A stretch of DNA of 64,000 bases from Gnetum montanum (GCA_015680685.1 MNCI01010074.1:687372-751371); one strand, 5' to 3'. Positions 43,179-55,230 are shown, counted from the first letter of the stretch. Notes: a model not told the origin generated them from the sequence alone. Numbers and translations: made by a program.

Positions 43179-45972
43179 TCATGTAGTTCTTCGTAGCAGT
43201 GGCTCTTCCATGGGTTCCTTTTCCTTGTCTTATGATCTAGGTCATGGGACTTGATGACATTGAAGTATTGCCTAGTATTTCTCCTCTTTGGTTCAGGGAT
43301 CCTGTGTCATCCATGCTAATGTTCTGATGTTTGATGGAGTTGAAACCTCCCATGGGCAGGGTAGTTGCGGAAACATTTTATTTACCTTGACATACCAAGC
43401 TGCAAACACTCGTCGTTCCTCCTCGTAGGCTCTAGCTTTGTCTTTGTATTTTTGAAAGTCTGCAAGCCATCAAGCCAAGTCTATTGCGACACCTTTTTAT
43501 CCCCAATAGCTTGCTTTAACCACTTCAAGTTCAAAATTTGCAATCTCTAATTTTTGCAATATCTTTTTGTGTTTTGCAAACTCTGTTTCATATTTGATGT
43601 AGGTGGTGGCTACCTATTGCTCGAGCTCTATTCTCAGGAATCCTACTGTTAACATGGCAAGGTTGGCATACCATAGGTTTGCCAACTCCATGTATTCTAT
43701 AAGGCCCAAGATCTACAAGTCTAGTTCTTAACTTTCGCCTGGTGGGCAAATGCATATGTGTCTAGTATGGCCCGCCAGTCAATGTGTTGAGCACTGATAG
43801 CATTGATGTGGGCCTTGGCCATATGGATCTCCTTCTCAATGATCTGTTTATACATCCTCACCTAGTTTCAAAAGTGCTTCTTTAGCTTTTCATGTCATTT
43901 AGCATCATTCTACCATTCACTTATTTCAATAGCTGTCTTCTGGCGGATGGTGCGTACCTCCTCCATTAAGATGGTTCAATTTTCCCTGGCTAAACGGTTC
44001 ATGTCCTAGTTGACCCGAATGAGTTGTTCTTGTAACTGCTGAAAATGTTCTTTAAGAACATTCTTTTGCTTTTCCATAGAGGTCAATCAAAGGTTGTCAG
44101 CAACAAGTTACTTTTTTTCCTCCTGTAAGACCTTGAGTGCCTTGGTATGCGCATAAGTTTGCGCTTGTGCTGTAGAGGCATCCCAAACAACCTTCTCTTT
44201 TTCTTTTGCCACCTTCTTATTCTTTGTCAATAGTTTGGTTAGTTGCTCAATTTTGAAAGTGTCAAGCTGGTCTATGAGAACAAATTGTGAAGGATCTCGT
44301 TGTGCTACTTGTAGGGCCACGAGCCTTTCTTGTAATTTTTGCACCTCTGCTTCAGCATGCTTGGCCCTCATCTCTGTCAAGACTAGCTTCCCCTTGGTGG
44401 AAATGAGGTTTGATTGAATTTTCGTAACATCCTGACGGATGTCAAACAGGGACGTCATTACCTGTCCTGTTTGTAGCAATTAATCAAGTACATCCTCATG
44501 TTCTGCAGGAGTCATTGAGGTTCTGGCTAGAGTTTGAGCATCATGTGCTCCTATAAGGTCTGTCGATGGTACAATAGGTACATTGAATGATTCCTTAATG
44601 TGATCTGTGATCACTTCTGTGGCTCCTACTGCATCCTGGTGCTGCATGACCACCACTGTGGCCCCTTCACCAGTTTCTAATTGCACTTGAAAAGATGCAG
44701 CGTTGCCTGAGATCTGTTGTGACCAAGTGCTCTCCCCTCCTCCTGTATGGATGGACACTTCACCCCTTGCGTGATCCAAAGAAACCATGGGCTGTATGGT
44801 ATCGTCAATGATGCGAAAGAGATTTTCATCATCATGACTTCCCTAACTGACCATCTCAGTGATGGCCCAGAGATGACGCATCGACGGTCTGTAATCTTGT
44901 GGCGACAACGGTTGATCTTGGCCCGTGCTAGGCCCTACTTCTTTTTGTTGGATGGGTCTCGTACTTGGAATTTGGTTGGGTCCTGCAAGTTGAGTTGCAG
45001 TTGGCCCTGCCGTTTGTTCCTTTTCTTGTTCCGGCCCCAACATCTCACCAGTGATTTTCCTTGTGGTTGGTGGCTTTAGTAGTTTAGCATACAAAGCATT
45101 TTTCACTTTTCAGAGGACATCATTGGTATATCCTCTGATACCAACATGTCTGCATAACTTCCTGATAAGATAAGGTAAGGGCAACGCAAGCTTCCCTGTC
45201 TTTCGTTCCTCAAACCGCCTCAGGATCTCTGTAAAATATAGATGAGGTAGGTTAGCATTAACCTTTTCCATCAACACTGCACATCCTCTAGCTGCATATG
45301 TTGAAATTCTTTTTAAGCCTTTTGTGCGGAAGAGATGATAAGTTCTCATTTCGAAGTAAATCCTTTCTTCCGTCATCAACTCCCCAAACGTCTTATCTTC
45401 TTTTCCATACGCCCTTTCCAACCAAACTCATCATGCATTAGGGTCTGAATGGGTAGATAACTAAGTAACCTTTGGCCTTGTATTTGAAAGTTTTAATACT
45501 TCTAAAATGGTTTGAACAGAGAAATCGACTGTCACACCATAAATGTTAATCATGGTGCCTTGTTCCTTGTTGTGCAAAAATTGGTACGTTTTCCCTAAGT
45601 ACCAAGCACCACTTTCAGAGAGGATAGGCCATAATGGAGACCCATTAAGGTGGTCCCTAATGGCCTCTAGAGAAAACTCTACGAAAGATTCAAAATTTAA
45701 TTCCACAATCACTACAGTGAAGATGGACCTTTCATGGATAACCTTAACACGATCTTGGGGCAACGTGAGATGTTGTCCCTGTTCAAGTGCTGCAGCAGTT
45801 CCTCCTTCTACCTATCTTAATATTGTACAGTAGCAGGGTCCTCTTGGTGAATGCTAAATGATTGTTCCTCCTACTCTACATGCTTCCTGGAAGGAACTTG
45901 TCCTTCACCTCTCCTAGGTCGTTTGGCCCCACCTTGAGCAAGACCTCCCTGTTGTCGACGTTTCAGGACCAT
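43179..45972 (-). pseudogene. ORF2 of element 3
   Basis: Homologue of 22,359-25,036, without a gap. Start MVLKRRQQ at 45,972; stop TGA at 43,179-43,181 after KGKEPMEEPLLRRTT. The N-terminal globular region is at 45,461-45,763 (FESFVEFSLEAIRDHLNGSP, YLGKTYQFLHNKEQGT). The next domain is at 45,110-45,421 (AYGKEDKTFGELMTEERIYF, STYAARGCAVLMEKVNANLP, LPLPYLIRKLC). A Pro/Gln linker is at 44,843-45,100. The region 44,480-44,788 (ETGEGATVVVMQHQDAVGA) matches element 1 closely, followed by a long Glu/Lys/Gln coiled coil from about 44,470 to 43,250. About ten stops or shifts. It covers the part hidden by the gap in element 1. Confidence 0.82.
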
Positions 45973-47849
45973 ACAATCACATGGGGCCAATTGTTAGTAA
46001 GGTTGTTTCCAAAGTTAGGTTGTACCTTATTTATTGCCTTAATGGAATTGTTTTTATCTCCCTATGATGTTAATTACATGTCCCTGAAAGATTATAATAT
46101 TTAGTCCTTTTGCTTAGGTGGTTTCCAAATCTATTTTTCCAATGTAACTAAGGGGATAAAATTATTTTTGGCACATTTATTCTTAATATTATAACTAATT
46201 ACCCTTGATAATGCCCTTTGGGCAATGAAAAATTTCAAAAAAGTTATGCATTATTCGATGTCTGCCCCTCCTCCATGACTAAGCTAAACACTTTGGGTTC
46301 AAGTAGGTTCAGACGGAATGAAAATCGAAGGATCAGCAAGCGAGATATAGATATGAAAGCAAGGGACGCGCAATCGCAAGTCGTAGAGAGAAATTTGAAA
46401 AACTCCCCTACGTGAATAGTTGAAAATGATGGCAAGTGGTGCAGGGGAGTCACGTATATATAGGTTTTTGTGATGCGATATCACGTACGTGATATTGCAT
46501 ACGCGATATCGTGGCCTATCAATGTTAAGGCACTAGGGAATATACCAAATTTTGAAGATTTTTCTGAAATGAATGATGGAAACTAAGGACATGTGGACAA
46601 GTGTTAAAGAATTCCAAGGTAATTTAGCTAGTTCTGAAGGCACGAATAATTATGTGTGGGTGGAATTGATCAATAAGGGCCTTAGGTGGTAAAGGAGAGA
46701 AAAAGGCCATGTAATGGTTCATAGGAACATTGGAATTCGGAGGGATAGTAATAAGGGAAAGAATATCGTTGAAAATATGCTAAGGGTAATAGATGGTGTG
46801 CGAAAGATGTGTTATGAGTGCAAATTACAACAATTACACAAGTGGGTCCTCCCCAAAGCAAGTTCCAACCTATAATGCCCTTGTGCAACCACACTTAAAA
46901 GTGTCTGTGGGCACTCGAAGGGTTAAATGTAATTCACACTGGTTCCACAAAATACACACACGTAAGTATCACTAGAATGAGGTCAAAATTCTATGCTACA
47001 CAAGACACGAGTTACAATTACATGAACAATGAGGTGAGATGGGGTATAGAAGGGATTGTAGAGATTGAGACAGGAAGAACTGACCCAAAGCACAATGAAT
47101 CCTACGTGTAAAGCATGATTAATGTGTCATTCACCCATCGTTCCAAGATAAGGACCAAGTCCATTCTTTTGATTAGTGACACCACATTGTTTCATCCCAT
47201 GATGAGCGACTATGCCAATACCATAACACAAGGTGTACGATCACTTGGCATTTTGTTCAAGGGAGGAGTGATTTTTGCTTTGTGGCACTTTTCTTCTCTA
47301 TTTTTTTTAAGAATGCTAAATCTAGAGAAGCCACCAACCTTCAAGCATGGGTGCATGTCTTTCCAGTGGGACCCCCTAGAACAACATTGGATTTTTGAGT
47401 GCCTTTGATTACTCTTACTCCCATTTTGTGTTAGATCTTCAAGGATTGTAGTACAACCATGTTGCGTGATAACTCTCACAGATGTCACCAAAGAGAATCC
47501 GCAAGTCCCCTTGATGTCACACCCTAATCATTCCCTCTTGGTCCATCCTTCTTCATTCTAGGTACAATGAACACAAAACTAATTTTAAGTTTTAAGAATG
47601 TAAAGAATATCACTGTACCCTTGGACATAACCTCTTATTTGTAGAATGGATGAGTGGGTGTAATGGGCTCACTGTCCAAATAATTGTTCATTTGAGAATT
47701 GATAACATAGAAGAAACCTCAACCAACGAGCCACATGAGTGTTTTATTCATAAATGAGATTACTTAGAAAACAAGAAATTGAAAAATGAAAAACTAGAAA
47801 ATAAAAAATTGTAAAATTAAAGAAAATGAGAAATATTTATTAATCTCAC
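45973..47849 (-). other. Element 3 spacer between gag and ORF2
   Basis: Same layout as 25,037-26,954: internal promoter at 46,453-46,515, conserved block GTGGGTCCTCCCCAAAGCA at 46,842, a segment around 47,110-47,500 matching 26,160-26,580, and an A-rich tract next to the gag end. No pol sequence. Confidence 0.75.
46453..46515 (-). promoter_or_regulatory. Internal TATA box and GATATC array upstream of ORF2, element 3
   Basis: CCTATATATACG (46,453-46,464, minus strand), 481 bp upstream of the ORF2 ATG, next to three palindromes (TGCGATATCACG, CGTGATATTGC, CGCGATATCGTG) at 46,473-46,513. Position and layout equal 25,495-25,575 of element 1. Confidence 0.7.
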
Positions 47850-49887
47850 TTGTTATTAGAATGGAGAATATCCCCCATAACTAAATGTTTGAGCATGGCA
47901 AGGATTAACAAATTAAAGATGAGGATCCTTGCATGTTGGGAATATCGAAATTTGGTCACACTTATCCCATTGGGGTTCACACACTTGATTATAGTAAGCA
48001 TGGTGGGGCAATTTATAAGATATGGTTCCAGGATAAAGAGTTGACCCACTATGATATTTGGGACCATAAGATGCCATGCAAGGATCAGGATGTTGCTCTC
48101 CATGGCCATATTCATTGGGCCGTATGGTTCTTGGAGTGTTAATTAGTGGCCCTGATAAAGTGACACAAGGCGTTGGGTTCAAGGAGAAGGATGCACCACA
48201 GTGCTGGGCTTGTGCTGAGTTGGAGAATGTAGTGGAACTGTGTTGTCCCTTCCTACGGTCATGTCTAAAGAAGGGACGCTTTCGATGTTGATGAGGTCTC
48301 TCACTGCTGTTGGCAATAGTAGCACAAGTAACGTTCAAGGGTTGTTGCTGTGATGCAGGCACTTCAGGAATAGTTGGTGGCGATGTAGAGGGAGGAAAAG
48401 GATGAGAATGTTGAAATCTAGGAGAAGTGTGAGGTACACAAGGCGGTGGTTGTGTTGAGGACATGGGCTGATAGTATTGAGGAGAATGATAATGCGGTGA
48501 GATAGAGTATGTTGAGCTAGTTGGGGAAACAGGATGTTGAACTAGATAAGCATTTGAATTCGGATGATGCGAAGGGCATCTCCAGTTTAGGGGTGGCTTC
48601 CTCCATGACTGGGATTTTTTCCACTGTGATTGAACACAGTATCTCTGTATGAACTTTAAGTGTAACGTGCTTCCCCAATGCTCATATAAATGTAACATGA
48701 TTAGGCATTGGCCCTTGGGGTAATTGTACAGGAAAATGTTGCATTCATACGTATGATTGGTAGTTGAGCTCTTATCTTCCTCATCCCTTCTTTCTAATTG
48801 TCTAATGATACTTTGTCCTGCTTCTCGAGTTGTCAAAACTTTATCTCCAACAATATCGACATATTCTCCACACTTTTTATGTGTCCATTCCAACATCTTA
48901 TTAATCTTTGCCTCGACTTCCTCTAATGATTTTTGTATTGGCAAAGATGGTTCTTCCTCCTTGAGATAGGTTGACTTCTCCATTTTATGATTGTGGACCT
49001 TTGTTAAGTTGAGATTGTGGTCCTGTTGATGTTTTTCAACACTCTCCCATCTAGCCATTTCTCCTTCTTCTGTTGCTACCTGCTTAATAAGCTCTTAGAA
49101 TTGATGGGTTTGTAGTTCATATAGTTGACCTTGGGCATACATCCCTAGGGTCTCTCTTGTTTCATCCCAAAGCCCATCAATGATATGGTACATTAGCCTT
49201 TCCTCGGAAAACTCATGGTCTGGATAGTTATTTAATAATGCATAATATCTTTCTAAGGCCATGTCCAAGGATTCATGTTGTGCTTGCCTCCACTCTTGGA
49301 TTTGTTTCCTCAAGGCTGACACTCTTGCATAGGTTTGATATCTTTCGTTAAAGAGTTATACCATTTTTGGCCAACGTCGTATTGAATTTGGTTTTAATGA
49401 TCTATACCATACTTTTGCTTGACCAACGTCGTATTAAATTTGGTTTTAACGATCTATACCATACTTTTGCTTGGCCAACGAGTGTCATAGGGAAGAGCTT
49501 GAGTTTTTGCCAACCGTTATCAATGTTCTTCCATGCACAAGCATTGTAGAAGGCTTGTAAATGTTATTGTGGATCTAATTCATAGCCTCTTGAAAAATTG
49601 GAAAAGTCTTTTAAATTGAGCTGAGGTAGGTAGCTCTCTTTACGATGCCTACGGGAGATTCGAACAGCCTCTTGCATTTGCTCTAGGCTTGTAGTGGCTA
49701 GTAGGGGTTCATCGTCATCTAGTAAGTTATGCTTTCATGCGTTGGGATGATGCTACCTTCATTTATGTTTATAAGAAACCCCCACTTCAAGTTTCGTACT
49801 CCAATCTTCATTGTCATATAATTCGTTGGTTCTCGAAGGAATTGCCTCACTAGATGTGGCATTATCGTAGTCTTGTAGGAGAGGCAT
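47850..49887 (-). pseudogene. gag of element 3, broken
   Basis: Start MPLLQD at 49,887, colinear with the intact gag of element 1. Pieces: 49,095-49,322 (capsid-domain end, ALRKQIQEWRQAQHESLDMALERYYALLNN) and 47,913-49,058 (knuckle CNIFLYNYPKGQC, in which the second Cys and the His are lost, then the Pro/His-rich tail). A local duplication of about 65 bp at 49,365-49,480 ('CCAACGTCGTATT(G/A)AATTTGG') disrupts the domain further. Confidence 0.88.
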
Positions 49888-50008
49888 GGTTGTGAGATTG
49901 TGTGTGAATTTGTATGTGACTTTTTGTAATTATTTCTTCCTGAAAGATATATCATTAATTCCTCTACAACAACCTTGTATGATATAACTAATCTAGATAA
50001 CTAGCACC

Positions 50009-50027
50009 ATCCCCAGCAACGGCGTCA
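50009..50027 (-). promoter_or_regulatory. tRNA-Asp primer binding site, element 3
   Basis: 17 of 19 bases match ATCCCCGGCAACGGCGCCA; both differences (50,015 and 50,025) are G-to-A or C-to-T at former CpG sites. Confidence 0.88.
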
Positions 50028-50028
50028 A

Positions 50029-50786
50029 TGATGAGTGGCAAGGTACCCCTACACTCAACCATACGAATACGAGCGTTTCATGCACGATCTGGTCAAACTC
50101 CACAAATGGGCTAGTTGTGGTATCTAGACAGTTACTCCTAGATCACAGTTCACTGTCTTCCCACCTAGACTAGTATTACCTTTGTCACATATGGTTTAGT
50201 CCAGAGTGAGGTGTATGATGTGTTCCTATGCTATTGCTACTCTTGGGGCTAATGGAAAATAATATCTACTAAATTAGGCCATACACACCTTGGACCTTGT
50301 GAACGACTACCACTGGGATTACCAAGCACATGACCTAAGTATGCTACTGGGTTACCAAGTAGTCACACTTGAATACTCGTGATTAAGTTGTACTCATTCC
50401 ACGTTACTAGGAGATAAGGGTGAAGAGATATTAACTAAGAAAGTAGTAGATAACAATTAAATAAATAATTAAGCTAAGTGGATGCTGCAATGATGAAGTA
50501 ATCTCGATCTTTATTAGCAGTCATGTGCATGTCCAAGTACGTCACACTCGAATAAGGATGTCGTACAATTACAATCACCACATTGTAGGTATACACTGGG
50601 AGGAAAGGGTTGAGAGGAAAATTGATGTACTAAGAACTTATTGAAAACTTCAACTTAATAACTCAAAAAACTGCCTACCAGATCTGTCTACCTCTTATTT
50701 ATAGATGAGGAGACATGTTGCAATATCACATACGTGATATTGCATCTAGGCTGCGATATTGCAGCCAACAAAATGATAACTCATCA
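50029..50786 (-). repeat. 5' LTR of element 3
   Basis: 758 bp. Shorter than its partner because about 75 bp around the (GA)n tract (near 50,278) are deleted. U3 (50,715-50,765) has GATATC-type palindromes weakened to CAATATCACA, TGATATTGCA and CGATATTGCA. TATA box near 50,694-50,705. Confidence 0.9.
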
Positions 50787-52116
50787 ACAATGATGTAACA
50801 GTGCGTAATAGCGGCCCATGACAGCATCCAAGGGTTCATGATTTCCTTACTTCCATCCTTGGATTTGCTTCTATAGGTTAGACACTTAGGAGTATGTTTA
50901 GTACTTATCATTGAACAGTTCTAACATTGTACTCCACCTCCGAATGGATTCTGGTTCTAAGAACCAGTACCAGCTTTTAGCTTCTTTCACTAGTGTCTTT
51001 GGGAACAACTTTAGTTTTTTCTATTTGTTTTCTATATTTTGCAAGGCATATGCATCGTGGAATGCTTGTAAATGACTTTGAGGATCAGCGTTGTATCCTC
51101 CTTCAAATCGTGGGATGTTGTTCATGTCTAACCTCTTGATCCTACTATCTTTTTGGTGCCTTGTTGGAACTCTTACAACCTCCGTTATATCTTGCATGCT
51201 TTTAGTTGCGAGTAGGGGTTCTTCGTGATCATCTCGTTCATAGCATCTATGGTGTCTATGCGGTTCCCTACTCTCCCTTCTTCTATGCCTTGATTCCTTA
51301 GAGTGCCCTCGTCCTTGTTCTCAACTGTCTCATCGATTTTTTCTCACTTTGTTTTTCCTTATCCTCACAATTGGTTTTCCTATGATTTTGTCTGGACACT
51401 AAAGGAGAAGGAGAAGGTGAAGGTGATGATGAAGGTGAAGAAGAAGGAGAACCATCACCATGATGGGGTTTTCTACCTTCTCTTCAGTGGTCTCAGCCTC
51501 AATCGTGATCACGATCAAAATGTTTACCCTTATCATGTGTTCATGTTCCCTTGTTGAACACTTCGTGTTCATGGGTATCAAAACTAGGGTTGTGAATAGT
51601 AGAGTGGAGGTTCTGATACACTACCTCTTGACCAATGTTAGAAGGAGGAACATCGTTTCGTGGGGAACCTGTTGAAGCAGATTCACCATTCTCAATTTCA
51701 TTCAAAACGTGCAAAGCATCATGGGTCCATTTACCCTTCAAGGATGTATGGTATCTCTCCTGTCACAAGTCCCTTTGATGTTGCACTTCTGTGGGATGAT
51801 AGTCCCTTGTTTCATGATCACATGCAACGTATTCTACATATAAAAGTAGCATGCCTAATCATGTGAGAGCACGAAGAAGCATGTTGGGGATTGATCAGTC
51901 TAGAGGCAACACTATGTTACCCTCCAAGTCTCTCCAATGCAATTGTTCATCTTGGTGGAGAATAAAGGTGAAATTGGGTACATACTCATCGGGATGAGTA
52001 TATACCACATGAAACTATTGAGGAACTTGCGAATCTTGGTTACGTGTATTATTCCACCGAATGCCTCTTATGTTAGTCCTAAGCAGTGAAGTGCTCTTGT
52101 GCGAAGAAGAAGACAT
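50787..52116 (-). pseudogene. gag of element 2, N-terminal part (long form)
   Basis: Inferred ATG at 52,116 (MSSSSHKSTSLL). N-terminal extension: HVVYTHPDEYVPNFTFILHQDEQ, DLEGNIVLPLD, then MKGKWTHDALHVLNEIEN (51,541-51,741). A charged His/Arg/Ser-rich stretch (51,230-51,500) precedes the capsid-domain half that breaks at 50,787 where element 3 inserted. It covers the extension most readably of the three long-form copies. Confidence 0.82.
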
Positions 52117-52243
52117 CTTTGTCTTGTTCGGTGTGCAATGTACTATTGTCTTGTCTTTCTTTGATTAACCCTAAGGGTTCGTTCTAACGTTCCAACGATA
52201 TGAATGATTTCCTATGTTCTACGTAGCACACAAATAACTAAGT

Positions 52244-52260
52244 CCCCAAAAATGGCACCA
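52244..52260 (-). promoter_or_regulatory. Decayed tRNA-Asp primer binding site, element 2
   Basis: CCCCAAAAATGGCACCA against CCCCGGCAACGGCGCCA: 12 of 17 match, and four of the five changes are G-to-A or C-to-T. Confidence 0.75.
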
Positions 52261-52261
52261 A

Positions 52262-53104
52262 TGATGAGTGGTGAGGTACCCCTACACTCAACCATACGAA
52301 TACAAGTGTTTCATGCATGATCTGGTCGAACTCCAAGGACTAACTGCTTATGCGCCTTAATGGAACACTCTGGGTTAATCAATCGTTGTCTTCTCAAACT
52401 TACTTGTATTGTCATAGTTGTATGGTTAAGTAAGCTTGAGGTATATGATTTTTATAGCTTTTGTCTTTTTTATGTCTTCTGCTAATAAAGGAGAGGGAGA
52501 GAGAACTAAGTGGCTAACTTACATTAACTAGTTTCTAAATGTTCCTAACACTAGTATCCATTCCCACTTGTTGTACACATCCTGAACCAGTGAGATGTTG
52601 CTAGGATTACCAAATGCTAATCGTTATTAGGTTACCAAGCGCTACACGCATGCTCGAAGCGATCATACTGAGTGTATTTAACTAAGGGGGTTGAAGGTTA
52701 AGAGAGATATTAATTAACTAGGAAAGCATTCACCAATAATTAATTACTAATTAGCTTAATCTGTATGCTGAAAGGTTTATCATAAAGTTCATCTTTATTG
52801 CCATACACAAAAGTGTGCTCAAGTACAAATTATTCAAATAAAGATCCGTTCACTCTATGACTCCTACTGCAGGCACACAGAAATAATTCTAACTCTAGAA
52901 TGACTAAACTGTAAGAATCTGGCTAAGGGTCTAAGTCTAACTATCTTGGAACCAAGGGTGCCACCTCTTATTTATAGAAGATGAGGTAGGACGAGATATC
53001 ATGTATGCGATATTATGTGGTGGATGTAATATCGCGTANAGATATCATGTATGCGATATTATGTGGTGGATGTAATATCGCGTACGCGATATCACGGCTC
53101 ATCA
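52262..53104 (-). repeat. 5' LTR of element 2
   Basis: 843 bp as assembled. It includes an exact 45-bp duplication (52,994-53,038 and 53,040-53,084) around a single N, so the real length is probably about 797 bp, close to the 783 bp of its partner. U3 has GATATC/GATATT palindromes. TATA box near 52,968-52,978. Confidence 0.9.
52994..53084. other. Single-N join with exact 45-bp duplication
   Basis: The N at 53,039 lies between two identical 45-bp copies of the U3 palindrome region. No other LTR here has this duplication. Confidence 0.75.
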
Positions 53105-53570
53105 CTTTGCAAGTAGCCAAATTTGTATGGGTACTATGTTTAGTAACCCTTGTCTCCACGTGACTCTTCCAGTCACGTTTCTCCTTTCCAACATCACTAC
53201 CACTCTCCTAAATATCACTTAATTCATTCTTCAACTCCTAGAGGGGATCCTATATTCCATCCATATCTTCCTCATGTGTTTGCACCTATTTCTCCACCCT
53301 CAACATAGCTACTGCATGCTCCATCCATGCAGGGTGAGCTTCCAACTCAACTGCAATAATTTAATGCTACAAGGGCCATTAATCCATAACCAATTAATCA
53401 ATCAAGTAGTTTAGAACCTACATCTCACAAAAGATAATTCTTCTAACCCAATAGCCCTCCTAGGCCCTCACAAACTGAAGTAGCTAGTCACCTTGCTCCT
53501 TCCTCATCCTCTGCAAATCATCAAATCGAGAGCCTTTCAAATCAAATGCCTTCCAATATCTATACTATTA
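53105..53570 (+). pseudogene. gag remnant of element G, C-terminal tail
   Basis: Continuation of 35,315-37,311: Tyr/Pro/Ser-rich protein (FVWVLCL frame, then FAPISPPST, with GELPTQ near 53,330 matching GELPTQP of element 2). It leads directly into the protease. Broken by stops. Confidence 0.72.
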
Positions 53571-54350
53571 TGTTAACTTATGTCGTATCTGACTAAATTT
53601 GGACTAGAAACCTTCCCAAGAAATTAGCTAATCCTAAAAGTCCCCTTATCTATTTGCAAATTGTTAGGAATGAACCATGTAAAGCTCTTTTGGATTTAGG
53701 ATCTAATGTTAATATGATTTCCCATGAGATGTATACTTCCTAGAACCTATCACCTCTTAAGAAGAGCAATATCATATTAGAATTAGCAAACCAGTCCATC
53801 ATCGTTTCATTAGGACTAGTAGAAAATATGGTGATCACTATCTATGGGTGGTCTTATCTTGTTGATTTCCTAGTGATCAAAGTTGAGACTTGCAAGGGGG
53901 ATTTTCCAATCAATATGGGAAGGGCGTGGCTAATTACTATTGATGCAAGAATGAGCATCAAAGATCTTTCCTTGGAAATTTTCAAGGAAAATGCATTCAG
54001 AAATATCAAGAAGAAATGAGTTCCATGCATCACGTATAGCAATACAAGGTGTAATTGCGTGCAGAAACTCTAGTCCATGAAAAGAGCATTCATTTTTGCA
54101 TGTAAGCAATGTGCAAATGAGGTAGATATTCAAAGGTACTTGTATGCAGTAGCGACAAAATAAGAAGGTATCTAGTGGCTGATAACTGATTTTGAGAGTA
54201 GCACAATTTGCATAGAACTAACCAAGTACCTGACATGTGCCTATGTCACAAGCATGGATGAAGTGAAGCAAGTTCATTACCAATTCTTTAGTGACAAAAA
54301 TGATGATACCTATTGGGGAGAGTTGGAAATCCCTGAAATTTTTAAATAAG
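53570..54350 (+). pseudogene. Protease remnant of element G
   Basis: KALLDLGSNVNMISHEMY at about 53,677-53,730: the D-S-G triplet has become D-L-G (one base change). The second half 53,828-54,019 has GWSYLVDFLVIKVE and INMGRAWLITIDA. A linker with no recognised domain continues to 54,350. Confidence 0.82.
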
Positions 54351-54544
54351 AGCCCCTAGAGTTAAAACCTCTAACTATCAACCAGGAATATGCATTTCTA
54401 AAAAATGAAAAACTTGGTCTTAAAAAAAAAGAAAAATTATTAAAAGTGGTTAACAAATTACCAATAGCCTTTGCTTGGTCATATCCTAAACTCACAAGCA
54501 TTGATCCACGGATATACTAGCACTGTATCTATACTGATTTAGCC

Positions 54545-55230
54545 ATGAAGCCAAGGAAGCAGCCACAATGATGGTTGAATCCCAAATTAAAGCAAATCAT
54601 CAAGGAGGAGATAGAACAACTACTCAAGATGGGGTTCAACTATCCTATTGTAGATAGTGAGTGGGCTAGTCCACTCATGATTGTGCTAAAGAAAGATGGA
54701 AAGTGGTGGGTTTCTATTGATTTCATGCTATTGAACATGAAAACATTAAAAGATCATTTTTCATTATCATTTGTCGATCAAGTGTTGGACACCGTTTTTG
54801 TACATTGCTATTATAGCTTTCTGGATGGTTATAGTGGCTATAACCAAATTCGGATTGCACCAAAGGATCAAGCCAAAACTACATTCATGACTCCTTTGGG
54901 GACTTTTACATATTAAAAGATGCCTTTTGGTTTGTGTAATGCTCCTTTCACATTCCAACACTTGGTCTTAAACATCTTTTGGCAGCAAATTAGTAGTGGG
55001 ATGGAAGTCTTCATGGATGAATTTTTCACTTATGATGCTACATTTGAGCAAATCGTGGATTGCCTTAAGCAAGTATTAAAAAGATGTTTGAAGAAAAACC
55101 TACGACTCAATTAGCAAAAAAGCCATCTAATGGTCCAATAAGGCATAGTCCTAAGGCATAGAATCTCATGAGTAGGGATTGAGATAGACCCTAAAAAGAT
55201 AAGGATTATCAAAGGAATAAGTTGTCAATT
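54545..55230 (+). pseudogene. Reverse transcriptase remnant of element G, catalytic Asp replaced
   Basis: MNPKLKQIIKEEIEQLLKMG (54,575) then SEWASPLMIVLKKDGKWW, FLDGYSGYNQI (motif A, Asp kept), KMPFGLCNAPFTFQ (motif B, after a stop) and MEVFMDEFFTY at about 54,999-55,031. There the F/YxDD box reads FMDE, so the second catalytic Asp is Glu. At least two stops in the domain. Confidence 0.88.

Larger units (their letters stand above)
42154..50786 (-). mobile_element. Element 3: non-autonomous gag + ORF2 element nested in gag of element 2
   Basis: 8,633 bp, LTR ends at 42,154 and 50,786. Flanks GCAAC (42,149-42,153) and ACAAT (50,787-50,791) differ by two transitions and are best read as one decayed 5-bp duplication. 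With one copy removed, the gag frame of element 2 is continuous (..HHC|PGHGY..). Same plan as element 1: 5' LTR 50,029-50,786, primer site, gag 49,887-47,850, spacer with internal TATA, ORF2 45,972-43,179, and 3' LTR 42,154-42,987, with no pol. Confidence 0.92.
37307..53109 (-). mobile_element. Element 2: minus-strand LTR element inserted in gag of G, target duplication CTTTG
   Basis: LTR ends at 37,312 and 53,104, with perfect CTTTG at 37,307-37,311 and 53,105-53,109. It spans 15,793 bp; after removing nested element 3 it is about 7.2 kb. On the minus strand: 5' LTR 52,262-53,104, primer site 52,244-52,260, gag (52,116-50,787, resuming 42,153-41,000), protease, then a deletion that fuses the end of the protease region to the end of integrase near 40,150-40,190, a spacer, and 3' LTR 37,312-38,094. 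RT, RNase H and most of integrase are absent, and I see no ORF2. Confidence 0.92.
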
